A stretch of 64,000 nt of DNA from Ochrobactrum sp. BTU1 (GCA_018798825.1 CP076355.1:62001-126000), one strand, 5' to 3'; shown: positions 35,742 through 45,600, numbered from the stretch's first letter. The notes: a model not told the origin generated them from the sequence alone. Program-made: numbers and translations.

Positions 35742-36674
35742 TCAGGCAGGCAAACCGGCGCCACAGACTGTAACGGTAATCTTTTCCTCGGCTCGCGGTA
35801 TATAAGCGCCTGACAAAATTGCGGCGACTGCCGCTGCCCCTGCAGGATCGGCCGCAATGCCCATTTCAAACCACAGCCACTGTGCGGCCTGGGCCATATG
35901 ATCGTCCTCGATCAAAACGTATTCATCGACCACCTTCGAAAGCTGCGCGAAAAGCCTGTCATCCGTGCGGCGGCATGACATTGTGGGAATTGCGCTTTTA
36001 ATTTCGGGAAGCGTGATCACTTCGCCAGCGAGGGCTGAATCGTGCAATGTGGGTGAGCCAAAAGGTTCGACCACAACGACCTTGATGGCAGGCCTTAAAG
36101 CTTTCAGCGCCGTTCCCGCCCCGGTGACAAAGCCGCCACCGCCCGCAGCGATAATCACCGTTTCGGTGTCCGGTCGATCCTCCAATATCTCAAGTGCTAT
36201 TGTCCCTTGACCCGCGACAACAAAAGGGTCCGCAAAAGGATGAACATAAGTGGCTTTATTGTTCTCGGCGAATTCAAGGGCAAGCTGATTGCAGTGATCG
36301 AAGTCGGCACCGCCGATAACGGTACTTGCGCCCCATGCCTGCATTTTCGCTACTTTTTCTGCAGCCACCGATTCGGGTAAGAAAATAGTCGCGGGCACCT
36401 TTGCAATAAAGCCACAACGTGCGACTGCCAGACCATGATTTCCGCCTGAGGCGGCGACAAGTCCCTGCGCACGCACGTCTGGGGCAAGCGACATGACCCG
36501 ATTTGCCGCCCCTCTCGCTTTAAAGGAACCGGAAACTTGGAGACATTCAAGCTTCAGGGAAAGCTCTCCGCGTGTGATCGGTGATTTTATATGGTTGGAA
36601 GCAATTAAAGGTGTCCGGCGAACATAAGGTTTTATACGCTGGGCTGCTGCTTGGATATCATCCAAAGAAATCAT
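35742..36674 (-). CDS. PLP-dependent threonine/serine dehydratase family enzyme
   Basis: Fold-type II PLP enzyme of 310 residues that eliminates water (and ammonia) from a beta-hydroxy amino acid, giving a 2-oxo acid through an enamine. Seen: LKLECLQVSGSFKARGAAN (PLP lysine in SFKARGA), LVAASGGNHGLAVA, GGGGFVTGAGTALK (phosphate-binding loop) and VTVCGAG near the end. It lacks an ACT regulatory domain, as in catabolic threonine dehydratases, serine racemases and threo-3-hydroxyaspartate ammonia-lyases. The ATG at 36674 has AAGGGA close upstream and is preferred to a TTG seven codons earlier. It is divergent from the D-serine-dehydratase-like gene, with an operator-like palindrome between them. 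Confidence 0.88.
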   Translation of the reverse strand: MISLDDIQAAAQRIKPYVRRTPLIASNHIKSPITRGELSLKLECLQVSGSFKARGAANRVMSLAPDVRAQGLVAASGGNHGLAVARCGFIAKVPATIFLPESVAAEKVAKMQAWGASTVIGGADFDHCNQLALEFAENNKATYVHPFADPFVVAGQGTIALEILEDRPDTETVIIAAGGGGFVTGAGTALKALRPAIKVVVVEPFGSPTLHDSALAGEVITLPEIKSAIPTMSCRRTDDRLFAQLSKVVDEYVLIEDDHMAQAAQWLWFEMGIAADPAGAAAVAAILSGAYIPRAEEKITVTVCGAGLPA

Positions 36675-36753
36675 AGGCTTATCCCTTGCACTCAAGATTT
36701 TTTACTTCGCGTCCATGAATCTGCTTGACGATGCGGAATGATTACGTCCAGAC

Positions 36754-36771
36754 TATGGTAACGTTATCATT
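36754..36771. promoter_or_regulatory. Second LacI-family operator, between divergent catabolic genes
   Basis: TATGGTAACGTTATCATT matches the palindrome at 32698-32715 in the left half and all but two bases of the right half. It is preceded by TTGACG at 36725-36730, as the first copy is. It lies in the gap between the dehydratase (minus) and the D-serine-dehydratase-like gene (plus), so it could control both. Confidence 0.72.
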
Positions 36772-36836
36772 GACGCTTTCAAAGCAGTTTTTGCGTCAGG
36801 AGTGAAGATGATGCGATGCGGAGGGAACATGTGCCA

Positions 36837-38108
36837 ATGACACAATATCTGATGAGTGGAACAGTTCGCGGATACCCGGCCGATCTTGACGCGATACCCG
36901 CCTTCAAGATCGGCGAACTGGATATCGATCCTCGCAACGGATCAGCGTCGCTTCCGCTTCTGACATTGGATCCTTCTGCATGGGATCAGAACTGTGATGC
37001 AATGTTTACTTACGCTCGAGCAGTCGGCGCAAAAATAGCACCGCATGCCAAAACGCCGATGTCACCAGAACTGGCGCGCGATTTAATTAAGCGTGGAGCC
37101 ATTGCGTTGACGGTAGCAGATACCCGTCAGGCTAAAGTCATGCTTGAGAACGGCCTAGACCGCCTGATTCTTGCAAATCAGATCGGAGGAAAAGCCAGCG
37201 GAGCGAGGCTCGGCCGACTGTTGGCCCAATATCCGTCGTCAGAAGTTACTCTTTATGTCGATAGTCTTGCTTCATTGGCAACTGCTGGCGAAGTCGCAAC
37301 TAATGCCGGACGTCCAATCGATTTTCTGATCGAAGTGGGTGGTGGAAGAGCAGGGTCCAGAACGATTGAAACCGTATCCGCCATACTGGATGGATTGGCA
37401 GAGTTCCCAAATCTTCGGGCGGCTGGTATTGCCGCATATGAAGGAGCGTCTGTAACTGAAGATCCGCAGGAGACGCGACGCACGATTGCCGCGCTTCATG
37501 CGCTCGCCTCTGCGGCTTTCTCGCGCCTGCGTACCTTTCTACCGAATGATCGCCTTACGCTTTCTTCGGGTGGATCAAGCTTTTTCGATCTGGTAGTCGA
37601 GGATCTCGCCCCTCTCGTCAAAGCTGATGGAAATGCCGATCTGGTTTTGCGCTCTGGTGCCATCTTCTTTTGTGATCACGGCATCTACGCGCGAAGATTG
37701 GCTGATCTGGACCGCCGCAACGGCTTTGAACCGGCAGGCATTGGGGTAGCAAGCAAGGCTTTTAAGCCAGCACTTCTCGTCTATGCTGAAGTCCTTTCGC
37801 GCCCCGAGCCAGAACTTGCAATCTGCGGTATGGGAATGAGAGATGTTTCCTTTGATCAGGGGCTTCCTGTCCCGGTGTCCTGTTATCGTGACGGGAAAGC
37901 CATGGATATGCCCGAGTGGCCGGAAGTAATTAAGCTAAATGACCAGCATGCCTTTCTAAAAATCCCTGCGACCGCTGACCTGTTCGTCGGCGACATAATT
38001 GGCTTCGGCATATCGCATCCTTGTACAGCGCTTGACCGGTGGTCGTGGATATTTGTCACTAATTCTGAAGGCAAGGTAACTAACGCCTTGCCGACATATT
38101 TCGGGTAG
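36837..38108 (+). CDS. D-serine dehydratase-like/alanine-racemase-fold amino-acid deaminase
   Basis: PLP enzyme of fold type III, about 423 residues, of the DSD1/D-threonine aldolase group that acts on D-beta-hydroxy amino acids. The PLP lysine lies in IAPHAKTPMSPELA; ADTRQAKVML and VGGGRAGSRTIE follow. The C-terminal Zn-binding beta domain shows IFFCDHGIYARR and ISHPCTALDRW (His-x-Cys). Start: GGAGGG at 36820-36825 precedes ATG 36837 by 11 bases and GTG 36831 by 5. ATG 36816 lies upstream of that site and is less likely. The ABC permease gene begins five bases after the stop, so it heads the transporter operon. Confidence 0.82.
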   Translation: MTQYLMSGTVRGYPADLDAIPAFKIGELDIDPRNGSASLPLLTLDPSAWDQNCDAMFTYARAVGAKIAPHAKTPMSPELARDLIKRGAIALTVADTRQAKVMLENGLDRLILANQIGGKASGARLGRLLAQYPSSEVTLYVDSLASLATAGEVATNAGRPIDFLIEVGGGRAGSRTIETVSAILDGLAEFPNLRAAGIAAYEGASVTEDPQETRRTIAALHALASAAFSRLRTFLPNDRLTLSSGGSSFFDLVVEDLAPLVKADGNADLVLRSGAIFFCDHGIYARRLADLDRRNGFEPAGIGVASKAFKPALLVYAEVLSRPEPELAICGMGMRDVSFDQGLPVPVSCYRDGKAMDMPEWPEVIKLNDQHAFLKIPATADLFVGDIIGFGISHPCTALDRWSWIFVTNSEGKVTNALPTYFG

Positions 38109-38112
38109 GTCG

Positions 38113-38781
38113 ATGTCTTCTTTGAACTTTCGTCCCCTATGGCGTTACGAGGATAATCTCATCGAAGGTGTTTATGTCACCTTGAAGCTTGCTCTCATGG
38201 CCGGCGCAGTGGGGCTTATACTCGGCCTCGTCTTTGCGCTTTTGATGGGGCGGGGTAATCGTCATGTTGGCCTTGCGATCCGCGCCTACATCGAGGTAAT
38301 CCGTAATACGCCACCGGTATTGCAGATATTTATCATTTTTTTCGTCATGCCCCAAATAGGTCTGCGCTTGCCGCCATTTGAGGCGGCGGTTGTAGCGTTG
38401 ACGCTCTATTTTGCGGCGTTTGTCACGGAAATTGTGCGTTCAGGTTTGAATTCGATCCCCAAGGCACAGATTGAAGCAGGCCATTGCTTAGGGCTGTCAA
38501 ATTTGCAGGTGTTCCTCCATGTCGTGCTTCTGCCGGCATTACGTAACATCTATCCCTCGCTTACTAGCCAGTTCATCCTCCTGTTATTGGGAACATCAAT
38601 CGCGTCGTTCATCTCGACCGAGGAATTGTTCCACACTGCAGCTTTCGTCGAAAGTCGCACCTTCCGTAGCTTTGAAGTTTACGCGCTTATCTCATGTATC
38701 TACGTGGCGATGGTCGTCGCGTTCCGTCTGCTCTTTTTCGTTTTCGGAAAGCTCGCTTTCCGTTGGCCCGTAACACGATAG
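38113..38781 (+). CDS. Polar amino-acid ABC transporter permease
   Basis: Inner-membrane permease of the HisM/GlnP family, 222 residues, with about five hydrophobic segments. The family ATPase-contact (EAA) motif appears as IPKAQIEAGHCLGLSNLQVFLHVVLL, and IEVIRNTPPVLQIFIIFF is the conserved RNTPxxxQ loop. It starts five bases after the dehydratase-like gene. It probably forms a heterodimer with the next permease to import an amino acid or derivative from the periplasm. Confidence 0.92.
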   Translation: MSSLNFRPLWRYEDNLIEGVYVTLKLALMAGAVGLILGLVFALLMGRGNRHVGLAIRAYIEVIRNTPPVLQIFIIFFVMPQIGLRLPPFEAAVVALTLYFAAFVTEIVRSGLNSIPKAQIEAGHCLGLSNLQVFLHVVLLPALRNIYPSLTSQFILLLLGTSIASFISTEELFHTAAFVESRTFRSFEVYALISCIYVAMVVAFRLLFFVFGKLAFRWPVTR

Positions 38782-38790
38782 GAGAAAACA

Positions 38791-39441
38791 ATGCGTCCAT
38801 TGGGCATGGTTGACGTGATCTCCTTTGCCACCGCGTTCCAGTACACCATCTTGTTGGTGCTACTTGCTTTGGTCATCGGCGGTCCGCTTGCACTGCTTTT
38901 TGCAATGATGCGTGTATCGCGGATAACGCCTCTACGTTGGTTCGCTGCGCTGATCCTCCAACTGATGCAAGGCGTTCCGCTGCTGGCACTGCTTATGTTT
39001 GTTTATTTTGGCCTGCCAGTCTTTCTCGGGGTGCGGCTGCCCCCGCTCATGGCGGTTACAGCAGCGTTTACGGTCTATACTGCTGTCTTTCTGGGCGAGA
39101 TCTGGCGAGGCGGAATTGAGGCTGTTAAAAAAACTCAGTGGGAGGCTGCGGCTTGTTTGGGGCTTAGTGGATGGCAACAATTCGTGCATGTTATCGCCCC
39201 CCAAGCGCTCAAGATCGCGCTGCCGGCCAGCGTTGGATTTCTGGTTCAGCTCATCAAGGGAACTTCGCTCGCTGCTGTCGTTGGCTTTATTGAACTAACA
39301 CGCGCGGGACAACTATCGGCAGCAGCAACGCTGCAACCGCTGCCTGTCTATATCACCATAGCTGCGATTTACTTCGCTATCTGTTCCCCGCTGACTTATT
39401 TGTCGCGCAAATTGGAGACACGTCTGCATGGCGCTCGTTGA
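38791..39441 (+). CDS. Polar amino-acid ABC transporter permease, second subunit
   Basis: HisQ/GlnP-type permease of 216 residues with about five hydrophobic segments. The equivalent loop is LILQLMQGVPLLALLMFVYF (GVPLLxxL). The EAA motif is AVKKTQWEAAACLGLSGWQQFVHVIAPQALKIALP in continuous sequence. AGGAGA lies before the ATG. It overlaps the ATPase gene by 14 bases, so translation is coupled. Confidence 0.92.
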   Translation: MRPLGMVDVISFATAFQYTILLVLLALVIGGPLALLFAMMRVSRITPLRWFAALILQLMQGVPLLALLMFVYFGLPVFLGVRLPPLMAVTAAFTVYTAVFLGEIWRGGIEAVKKTQWEAAACLGLSGWQQFVHVIAPQALKIALPASVGFLVQLIKGTSLAAVVGFIELTRAGQLSAAATLQPLPVYITIAAIYFAICSPLTYLSRKLETRLHGAR

Positions 39442-40159
39442 AATAAAGAACCTGCGGAAATCATTTGGCACTCTAGAAGTTCTCAAAGATGTGATGCTAG
39501 TTGTCGACAAAGGCGATATTGTTGCACTTATCGGTCGTTCCGGTTCGGGAAAGTCCACATTACTGCGGTGCATAAACGGGCTCGAGGAAACGCAGGGCGG
39601 TTCGATAACAGTGGCTGGACAAGCCATCAGTGCCCGAATGGAAGGTCTCAAAGAATACCGCCAACGGGTCGGAATTGTTTTTCAGCAATTCAATTTGTTC
39701 CCTCACATGAACGTATTGAAGAATATAACGCTGGCGCCAATTCTGACAGGCAAGGTTGCCAAGCCGGAGGCGCGCGCTCTCGCAGAGGCATGTCTGACCA
39801 AGGTCGGCTTACTGGAAAAGATCGAAGCATGGCCCGAGCAGCTTTCCGGCGGGCAGCAGCAGCGCGTCGCCATCGCACGCTGTCTCGCGATGGCGCCAGA
39901 GTTGATGCTGTTTGATGAAGTGACTTCTGCACTTGACCCTGAGCTTGTGGGAGAAGTGCTCAAGGTGATGGAAGATATGGCGCATCAGGGCATGACCATG
40001 GTTTTGGTCACGCACGAAATGACGTTTGCCCGCAATGTCGCAAACAAGGTGGTTTTCATGCACGAAGGCCGGATTTGGGAAGAGGGTCATCCCGCAGATT
40101 TGTTTGGAAACCCGCAAACACCTGAACTGCAGGCCTTCATACGGCGATCACAAAACTAA
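39428..40159 (+). CDS. Polar amino-acid ABC transporter ATP-binding protein (GlnQ-like)
   Basis: Cytoplasmic ATPase of 243 residues, normal for GlnQ/HisP. Motifs: Walker A IGRSGSGKSTLLRCIN, Q-loop VFQQFNLFPHMNVL, signature LSGGQQQRVAIARCL, Walker B LMLFDEVTSALDPE and switch VLVTHEMTFAR. It lies within the permease-permease-ATPase-binding-protein operon. Confidence 0.95.
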   Translation: MALVEIKNLRKSFGTLEVLKDVMLVVDKGDIVALIGRSGSGKSTLLRCINGLEETQGGSITVAGQAISARMEGLKEYRQRVGIVFQQFNLFPHMNVLKNITLAPILTGKVAKPEARALAEACLTKVGLLEKIEAWPEQLSGGQQQRVAIARCLAMAPELMLFDEVTSALDPELVGEVLKVMEDMAHQGMTMVLVTHEMTFARNVANKVVFMHEGRIWEEGHPADLFGNPQTPELQAFIRRSQN

Positions 40160-40183
40160 TCCAACTAAAAAAGGGAGAACCAA

Positions 40184-40975
40184 ATGGGATTGAAAGTATT
40201 TCTAGCTTCTTTGAGCATGGCAGCGATGTTGCTTGCTCCAGTGTCGGCATATGCAGATAAATTACAGGATATTCTGGACAACGGTAAGATCCGAGTGGGT
40301 ATCCTGCTCGACGTGCCGCCATGGGGCATGAACGATGCCGAAGGAAAACCTACGGGCTTGGATGTGGAAGTGGCGCAACTTTTGGCACAGGAACTCTCTG
40401 TAGAACTTGAGATCGTACAGGTTACTGGTACAAACAGAATTCCCAATCTTTTGTCGGATCAAACCGACATCATTATTGCTGCCATGGGAGCTACTTCTGA
40501 ACGAGCCCAACAGGTGATGTTCTCGCAGCCTTATACTGCCGTACAGTTGGGCGTCTTCGGTTCTCCTGATATCGGTGCTTCGGAAGACATTTCGGTCCTG
40601 AACGGTCACACGATTGCTGTGGCACGCGGCACTACGCTGGATTTGTGGTTGAGTGACAATGTACCCTCGGGAGCCAAGCTAGCACGATTTGATGACGTGC
40701 CAGGTGCCATGGCGGCCTATCTCGCAGGACAGGCCGATATGTTGGCCGAAAACAGTGCCATCATCAGCAATCTGCGCCGGGATCGGCCTGACACCAAGCT
40801 TGAGCCTGTCTTTGAAATTCGCCAGTCGCCCGCGCATATAGGCGTCGCGATGGGCGAACACAATCTACTGCAATGGGTAAATACCTTTGTTTTCACGAAT
40901 GTAATCAATGGAAAGTTATCCGCTCTGCAGGAAAAGTGGTTCGGCACGAAACGCGAACTGCTGCCAGCTCTGTAG
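40184..40975 (+). CDS. Periplasmic amino-acid-binding protein of the ABC transporter
   Basis: Solute-binding protein of 263 residues (SBP family 3). A Sec signal peptide is clear: MGLKVFLASLSMAAMLLAPV, with the cleavage region SAYA-DK. The mature part shows LDNGKIRVGILLDVPPWGMN, GKPTGLDVEVAQLLAQEL, DIIIAAMGATSERAQQVMFS and HTIAVARGTTLD, typical of cystine/glutamine-type binding proteins. GGGAGA precedes the ATG. A stem-loop at 40984-41009 follows and may protect this abundant transcript segment. Confidence 0.92.
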   Translation: MGLKVFLASLSMAAMLLAPVSAYADKLQDILDNGKIRVGILLDVPPWGMNDAEGKPTGLDVEVAQLLAQELSVELEIVQVTGTNRIPNLLSDQTDIIIAAMGATSERAQQVMFSQPYTAVQLGVFGSPDIGASEDISVLNGHTIAVARGTTLDLWLSDNVPSGAKLARFDDVPGAMAAYLAGQADMLAENSAIISNLRRDRPDTKLEPVFEIRQSPAHIGVAMGEHNLLQWVNTFVFTNVINGKLSALQEKWFGTKRELLPAL

Positions 40976-40983
40976 CAATAAGT

Positions 40984-41009
40984 TTGGCGTCCCTTATTGA
41001 GGGCGCCAA
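40984..41009 (+). terminator. Stem-loop after the binding-protein gene
   Basis: TTGGCG (40984-40989) pairs with CGCCAA (41004-41009) and CCCT (40991-40994) with AGGG (41000-41003), with one bulged T and a TATTG loop. No T-run follows. It lies between the binding-protein and RidA genes and is more likely an RNA-stability or partial termination element. Confidence 0.5.
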
Positions 41010-41101
41010 GCACGTTCTTTCAAAACCTCTTCGTGAGGTTGCATGGTGGCGCATTGTTTGCGCCATTTGTAAGTATTCTCACCACGAGCAAGGAAAATAT
41101 C

Positions 41102-41488
41102 ATGTCTATAGTGCGCCACGGAGTTGGCACAGGCAAAGGGTCCGGCCAACGTTCTCTTCCATTTGCTAAAGCCACTGAAGCGGACGGCTGGCTTTATGTA
41201 TCGGGTCAAACTCCGATGCGTGATGGTGAGGTTGTTGGCTGCGGCATCGTTGAGCAATCACGCATCGCCATCGAAAATATGCTTCAGATTTTGCATGATG
41301 CGGGTTACGCAGCAGAAGACATCATGCGCGTTGGTGTATGGCTTGACGACGCGCGCGATTTCTGGAGCTTTAACGGTGTCTTTGAAACATTTTTTGGAGA
41401 AAACCCTCCCGCTCGTGCTTGTGTGCAGTCCAGTATGGTTGTGGATTGCAAGGTCGAGGTTGACTGCATTGCTTATAAGCGCAAATAG
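41102..41488 (+). CDS. RidA/YjgF family enamine/imine deaminase
   Basis: Small cytosolic protein of 128 residues of the RidA family, which hydrolyses reactive enamines and imines such as 2-aminoacrylate released by PLP dehydratases. Family features: LPFAKATEADGWLYVSGQTP, the GCGIVEQSRIAIENMLQIL helix, VGVWLDDARDFWSFNGVFETFFGENPPAR and the substrate-binding Arg in PARACVQSSM. AAGGAAA at 41090-41096 fixes the start at 41102. Its place directly after two PLP dehydratases and their transporter makes metabolic sense: it clears their intermediate. Confidence 0.9.
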   Translation: MSIVRHGVGTGKGSGQRSLPFAKATEADGWLYVSGQTPMRDGEVVGCGIVEQSRIAIENMLQILHDAGYAAEDIMRVGVWLDDARDFWSFNGVFETFFGENPPARACVQSSMVVDCKVEVDCIAYKRK

Positions 41489-42673
41489 CCGCTCGGCAGC
41501 ACCCTGCACATCCACCGGTCTACTTCACTGCATGGTCATGAACATAAGTGTGGCCGATCGTGGCATTTCAGAAACGTAGAGCATGAACTCGCCACGAATA
41601 TCGGACCATTCGTCGTTTCGAAGCCAGATACCGACGCCAGCCGTAGATTACGCAAGTCTGAACTATTTTTGCTTCCAAATGGTGCGGCGGATAAGATGGA
41701 ATTTATTTGTATCTTATGTGCGACGTTGTCTGCGAATTTCTTTCGAAAGCGCAGTGGCGAAACGGACATCCAAAGTCATCACTACGCAGCCTCTAATCAT
41801 CTGACCACGCTGCAACGGCTAACGGCGCTGCTTACGCCGAGTTCAATATGGGCATTGCCTCGATCGAGGACGAAGATAGATTTCTTTCAACATTTTATCG
41901 CGCACAGAACTCTTGATGATGCTGACGTGCTGTCCTTCAAAGAGTTTCCTGCCGCGATGCCTCGAATTCCCTAGACCAATGCGAAGATCGCATTCCAACT
42001 GAGTTCTGGCAGTAACAGATATGAAGTGATGGGTGGTTAGGCCCCGTTCCGATTGCTCGAATATTTGGGCTTAGCCCGCTTCTGGACATACACTGGCTTT
42101 TTCCGACGGCATACTGGCAAGGAGATTTGATGTGACGGAGTGCAACCTCTTCAAAGCGATCTCTTGTTTGCTCTAAACAGTAGTGAAAAACCGTTCTTCC
42201 TTATATCTTATATAAAAAGCATTTTTAGGCGCAGTCGATACAGTCAGTTGATTTTGTCGCCCTACATAAAGCTCAAACGAATATTTATGCTCTCAAGCAT
42301 ATCAAGTGCCTGAACCAACAAACGAAAACTCTGATTTTGCTGCAACAGAAAAACTTTATCAATCACATCCTGAATTAGCGTTAAATTCAGCTTCATGTTC
42401 ATATCAGACAAGATCTGTTCGTATTGTCATAGACAATCGATACGGTCCCGAGAATTCTATGGCCGGGTAGTTATCGTCTTCGAGGGGTCGTCTCAGCAAC
42501 TATTATGAAATGCAATCGTATGGCATTATTTCTCGCAGAGTTTTATACTTTGCGCGTGATCCTACTTGTATTCAAAACGCAGATTCTATTGCCATAGATA
42601 AGCATTCTCTCAGTAGTTCGAGTTCTGTTTCATACGGACCCTCGAAGCTCAGTTTCGGATTGAGGAGAGAGTC
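41489..42673. other. 1.2-kb stretch without a supported gene
   Basis: No frame shows a recognisable family or a good ribosome binding site, although a few frames of 70-100 codons exist around 41536-41974. The right part (42180-42450) is AT-rich and likely carries the promoter region of the adhesin gene, but no clear -35/-10 pair stands out. Confidence 0.45.
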
Positions 42674-45600
42674 ATGGTTGCAGTTATTACGAATAAGGCG
42701 AGTGGCAGTTCGCGTACCATTACGGGTGATAACATCATTCTTTCTGGGCCAAGCGTGGTTAAACTAACGCTCAATCCAGATGCGATTGCCCAATATCAGC
42801 GAGTTGGCGACGACCTCCTTATTCGACTGCATAATGGCGAAACAATCCGAATTGTTCATTTCTATACGCATTATCAAGGCGGTGAGGATAACGACCTCGT
42901 CTTGCAGGACAGTGATGGCAAGCTATGGGCCGGAAATCACAGCGACGGTCTCGCGGATTTCAATTTTTCCGAAATACAATCCGTTGATCAGTTAGCTGGT
43001 GGCGGTGGTGATGCAGGCCCAGTTTTACTAGGTCTACTTGGTTTGGGAGCTGTAGGCGCTGCTATCGGAGCGGCATCAGGTGGCAGTGACGACAGCGATG
43101 CAGACGCAGATTCTGACGCTGATGCCGATGCCGACGCTGATGCTGACGCGGACGCTGATGCGGACGCCGACGCCGACGCTGACGCCGATGCTGACGCCGA
43201 CGCAGATGCGGACGCCGATGCTGACGCCGACGCGGATGCTGACGCCGATGCTGATGCGGATGCCGATGCGGACGCTGACGCGGACGCAGATGCCGACGCT
43301 GACGCCGATGCTGATGCTGATGCTGACGCCGACGCGGATGCTGACGCCGACGCGGATGCTGACGCCGATGCTGACGCGGACGCCGATGCTGACGCCGATG
43401 CGGATGCCGACGCCGATGCTGATGCGGACGCCGATGCTGACGCGGACGCTGATGCTGACGCGGATGCTGATGCTGATGCTGACGCTGACGCCGACGCCGA
43501 TGCCGACGCGGACGCCGATGCGGATGCCGATGCTGACGCAGACGCTGATGCTGACGCTGACGCCGATGCTGATGCTGACGCGGACGCCGATGCGGATGCG
43601 GACGCCGACGCCGATGCGGATGCCGACGCTGACGCCGACGCGGATGCTGACGCCGACGCGGATGCTGACGCCGATGCTGACGCTGACGCCGACGCTGACG
43701 CCGATGCTGATGCTGATGCTGACGCCGACGCGGATGCTGACGCCGACGCGGATGCTGACGCCGACGCGGATGCTGACGCCGACGCGGATGCTGACGCCGA
43801 TGCTGACGCGGACGCCGATGCTGACGCCGATGCGGATGCCGACGCCGATGCTGATGCGGACGCCGATGCTGACGCCGATGCGGATGCCGATGCGGACGCT
43901 GACGCCGACGCGGACGCCGACGCCGACGCGGACGCCGACGCGGATGCTGACGCCGATGCGGATGCCGACGCTGACGCCGATGCGGACGCTGACGCCGATG
44001 CCGACGCGGACGCTGATGCGGATGCGGACGCTGACGCCGATGCCGACGCCGATGCTGATGCGGACGCCGATGCCGACGCCGATGCGGACGCTGACGCCGA
44101 CGCGGACGCCGACGCCGATGCGGATGCCGACGCTGACGCCGATGCCGATGCTGATGCTGATGCTGATGCTGATGCTGACGCTGATGCTGACGCTGATGCT
44201 GACGCGGACGCCGATGCTGACGCCGATGCGGATGCCGACGCCGACGCGGACGCTGACGCCGACGCGGATGCGGACGCCGATGCTGACGCCGATGCGGATG
44301 CCGACGCCGACGCGGACGCTGACGCCGATGCGGACGCTGATGCTGACGCGGACGCGGACGCCGATGCGGATGCCGACGCGGACGCCGACGCGGATGCTGA
44401 CGCCGACGCGGACGCTGATGCTGATGCGGACGCTGACGCGGACGCCGATGCGGATGCCGACGCTGATGCTGACGCAGACGCTGATGCCCCTGACGCCCCT
44501 GGCGTTACCGTTGGTGAGGACGGCCGCACGCTCACCATAACTGGTGAGCCAAATAGCACTGCTACAATTTACGATGCAGAACGTGGTGTGATAGGCACCG
44601 TTCCTCTCTCCGACGAGGGTACGGCTACGTTCGTACTAGAACCAAGTAACGGCCAGGACGTCAGTGTTACACTGACTGATGCAGCAAACAACGAGTCGTT
44701 GGAAACACCGGCCACTGTACCAGACACGCTTGCTCCTGCAGCGCCGACAGTCGAGGTTTCTGAAGACGGACTTTCGCTAATCATCAGCGGTGAACCAAAC
44801 ACTACAGCCAACATTATCAATGCTGCTGGTGATGTGATCGGAACCGTTGAACTAGGAGAAGAAGGCACAGCGACTTTCCCGGTTGAAGCCAGCAATGGTC
44901 AGGAAGTCTCTGTCACGCTGACAGATGGTGCTGATAATGAATCGGCCGGCACACCTGCGACTCTGCCAGACACACTTGCTCCTGCAGCACCGACAGTTGA
45001 GGTGGCTGAAGACGGACTTTCGCTAATCATCAGCGGTGAGCCAAACACTACAGCCAACATTATCAATGCTGCTGGTGATGTGATCGGAACCGTTGAACTA
45101 GGAGAAGAAGGCACAGCGACCTTCCCGGTTGCAGCCAGCAATGGTCAGGAAGTCTCTGTCACGCTGACAGATGGTGCAGATAATGAATCCACCGGCACAC
45201 CAGCAGTACTTCCGGATACGCTTGCGCCGGAACCGCTCGCTGTCGAACTCGATAACGACACGGGAATCGCGGGCGATGGGATAACGAGCGATGGAACTGT
45301 TTCCATCGACGGGCTCGAAGATGGCGGAAGATGGGAGTTCTCAACGGATGGAGGAGAGACCTGGCAAAACGGAGTAGGCACCAATTTCCAAGTCCCAGCA
45401 GGCGTTTACCAGGACGGGCAGGTGCTTGTTAGGCAGTACGATGCTGCGGAGAATGTTAGCGAGAGCGCTTCTCTTGGCGCAATATCGATCATCGATATCG
45501 CTGCCGCTGATGATGATGCAACAGCGGATCTGGGAAGCCGGACGTCGACCACGCAGGCACCGATAAGCGACGAAAGCCTTGAAGTGCTAGGATTGTTGGA

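Noticed and set aside
40997..41101. Upstream extension of the RidA frame
   Set aside because: Starts with a TTG inside a stem-loop; the ATG at 41102 has a strong AAGGAAA and matches the family N-terminus.
41536..41974. Overlapping frames in the 1.2-kb gap before the adhesin gene
   Set aside because: No recognisable family, no good ribosome binding sites, and frames on both strands contradict each other.
43080..44540. Plus-strand frame rich in Thr, Met, Leu and Pro
   Set aside because: Alternative frame of the same hexamer array; no start signal and only a repeat shadow.
42988..44559. Minus-strand frame of 523 codons (Ser-Ala repeat)
   Set aside because: It is the shadow of the Asp-Ala array; it has no ribosome binding site and no independent protein features.
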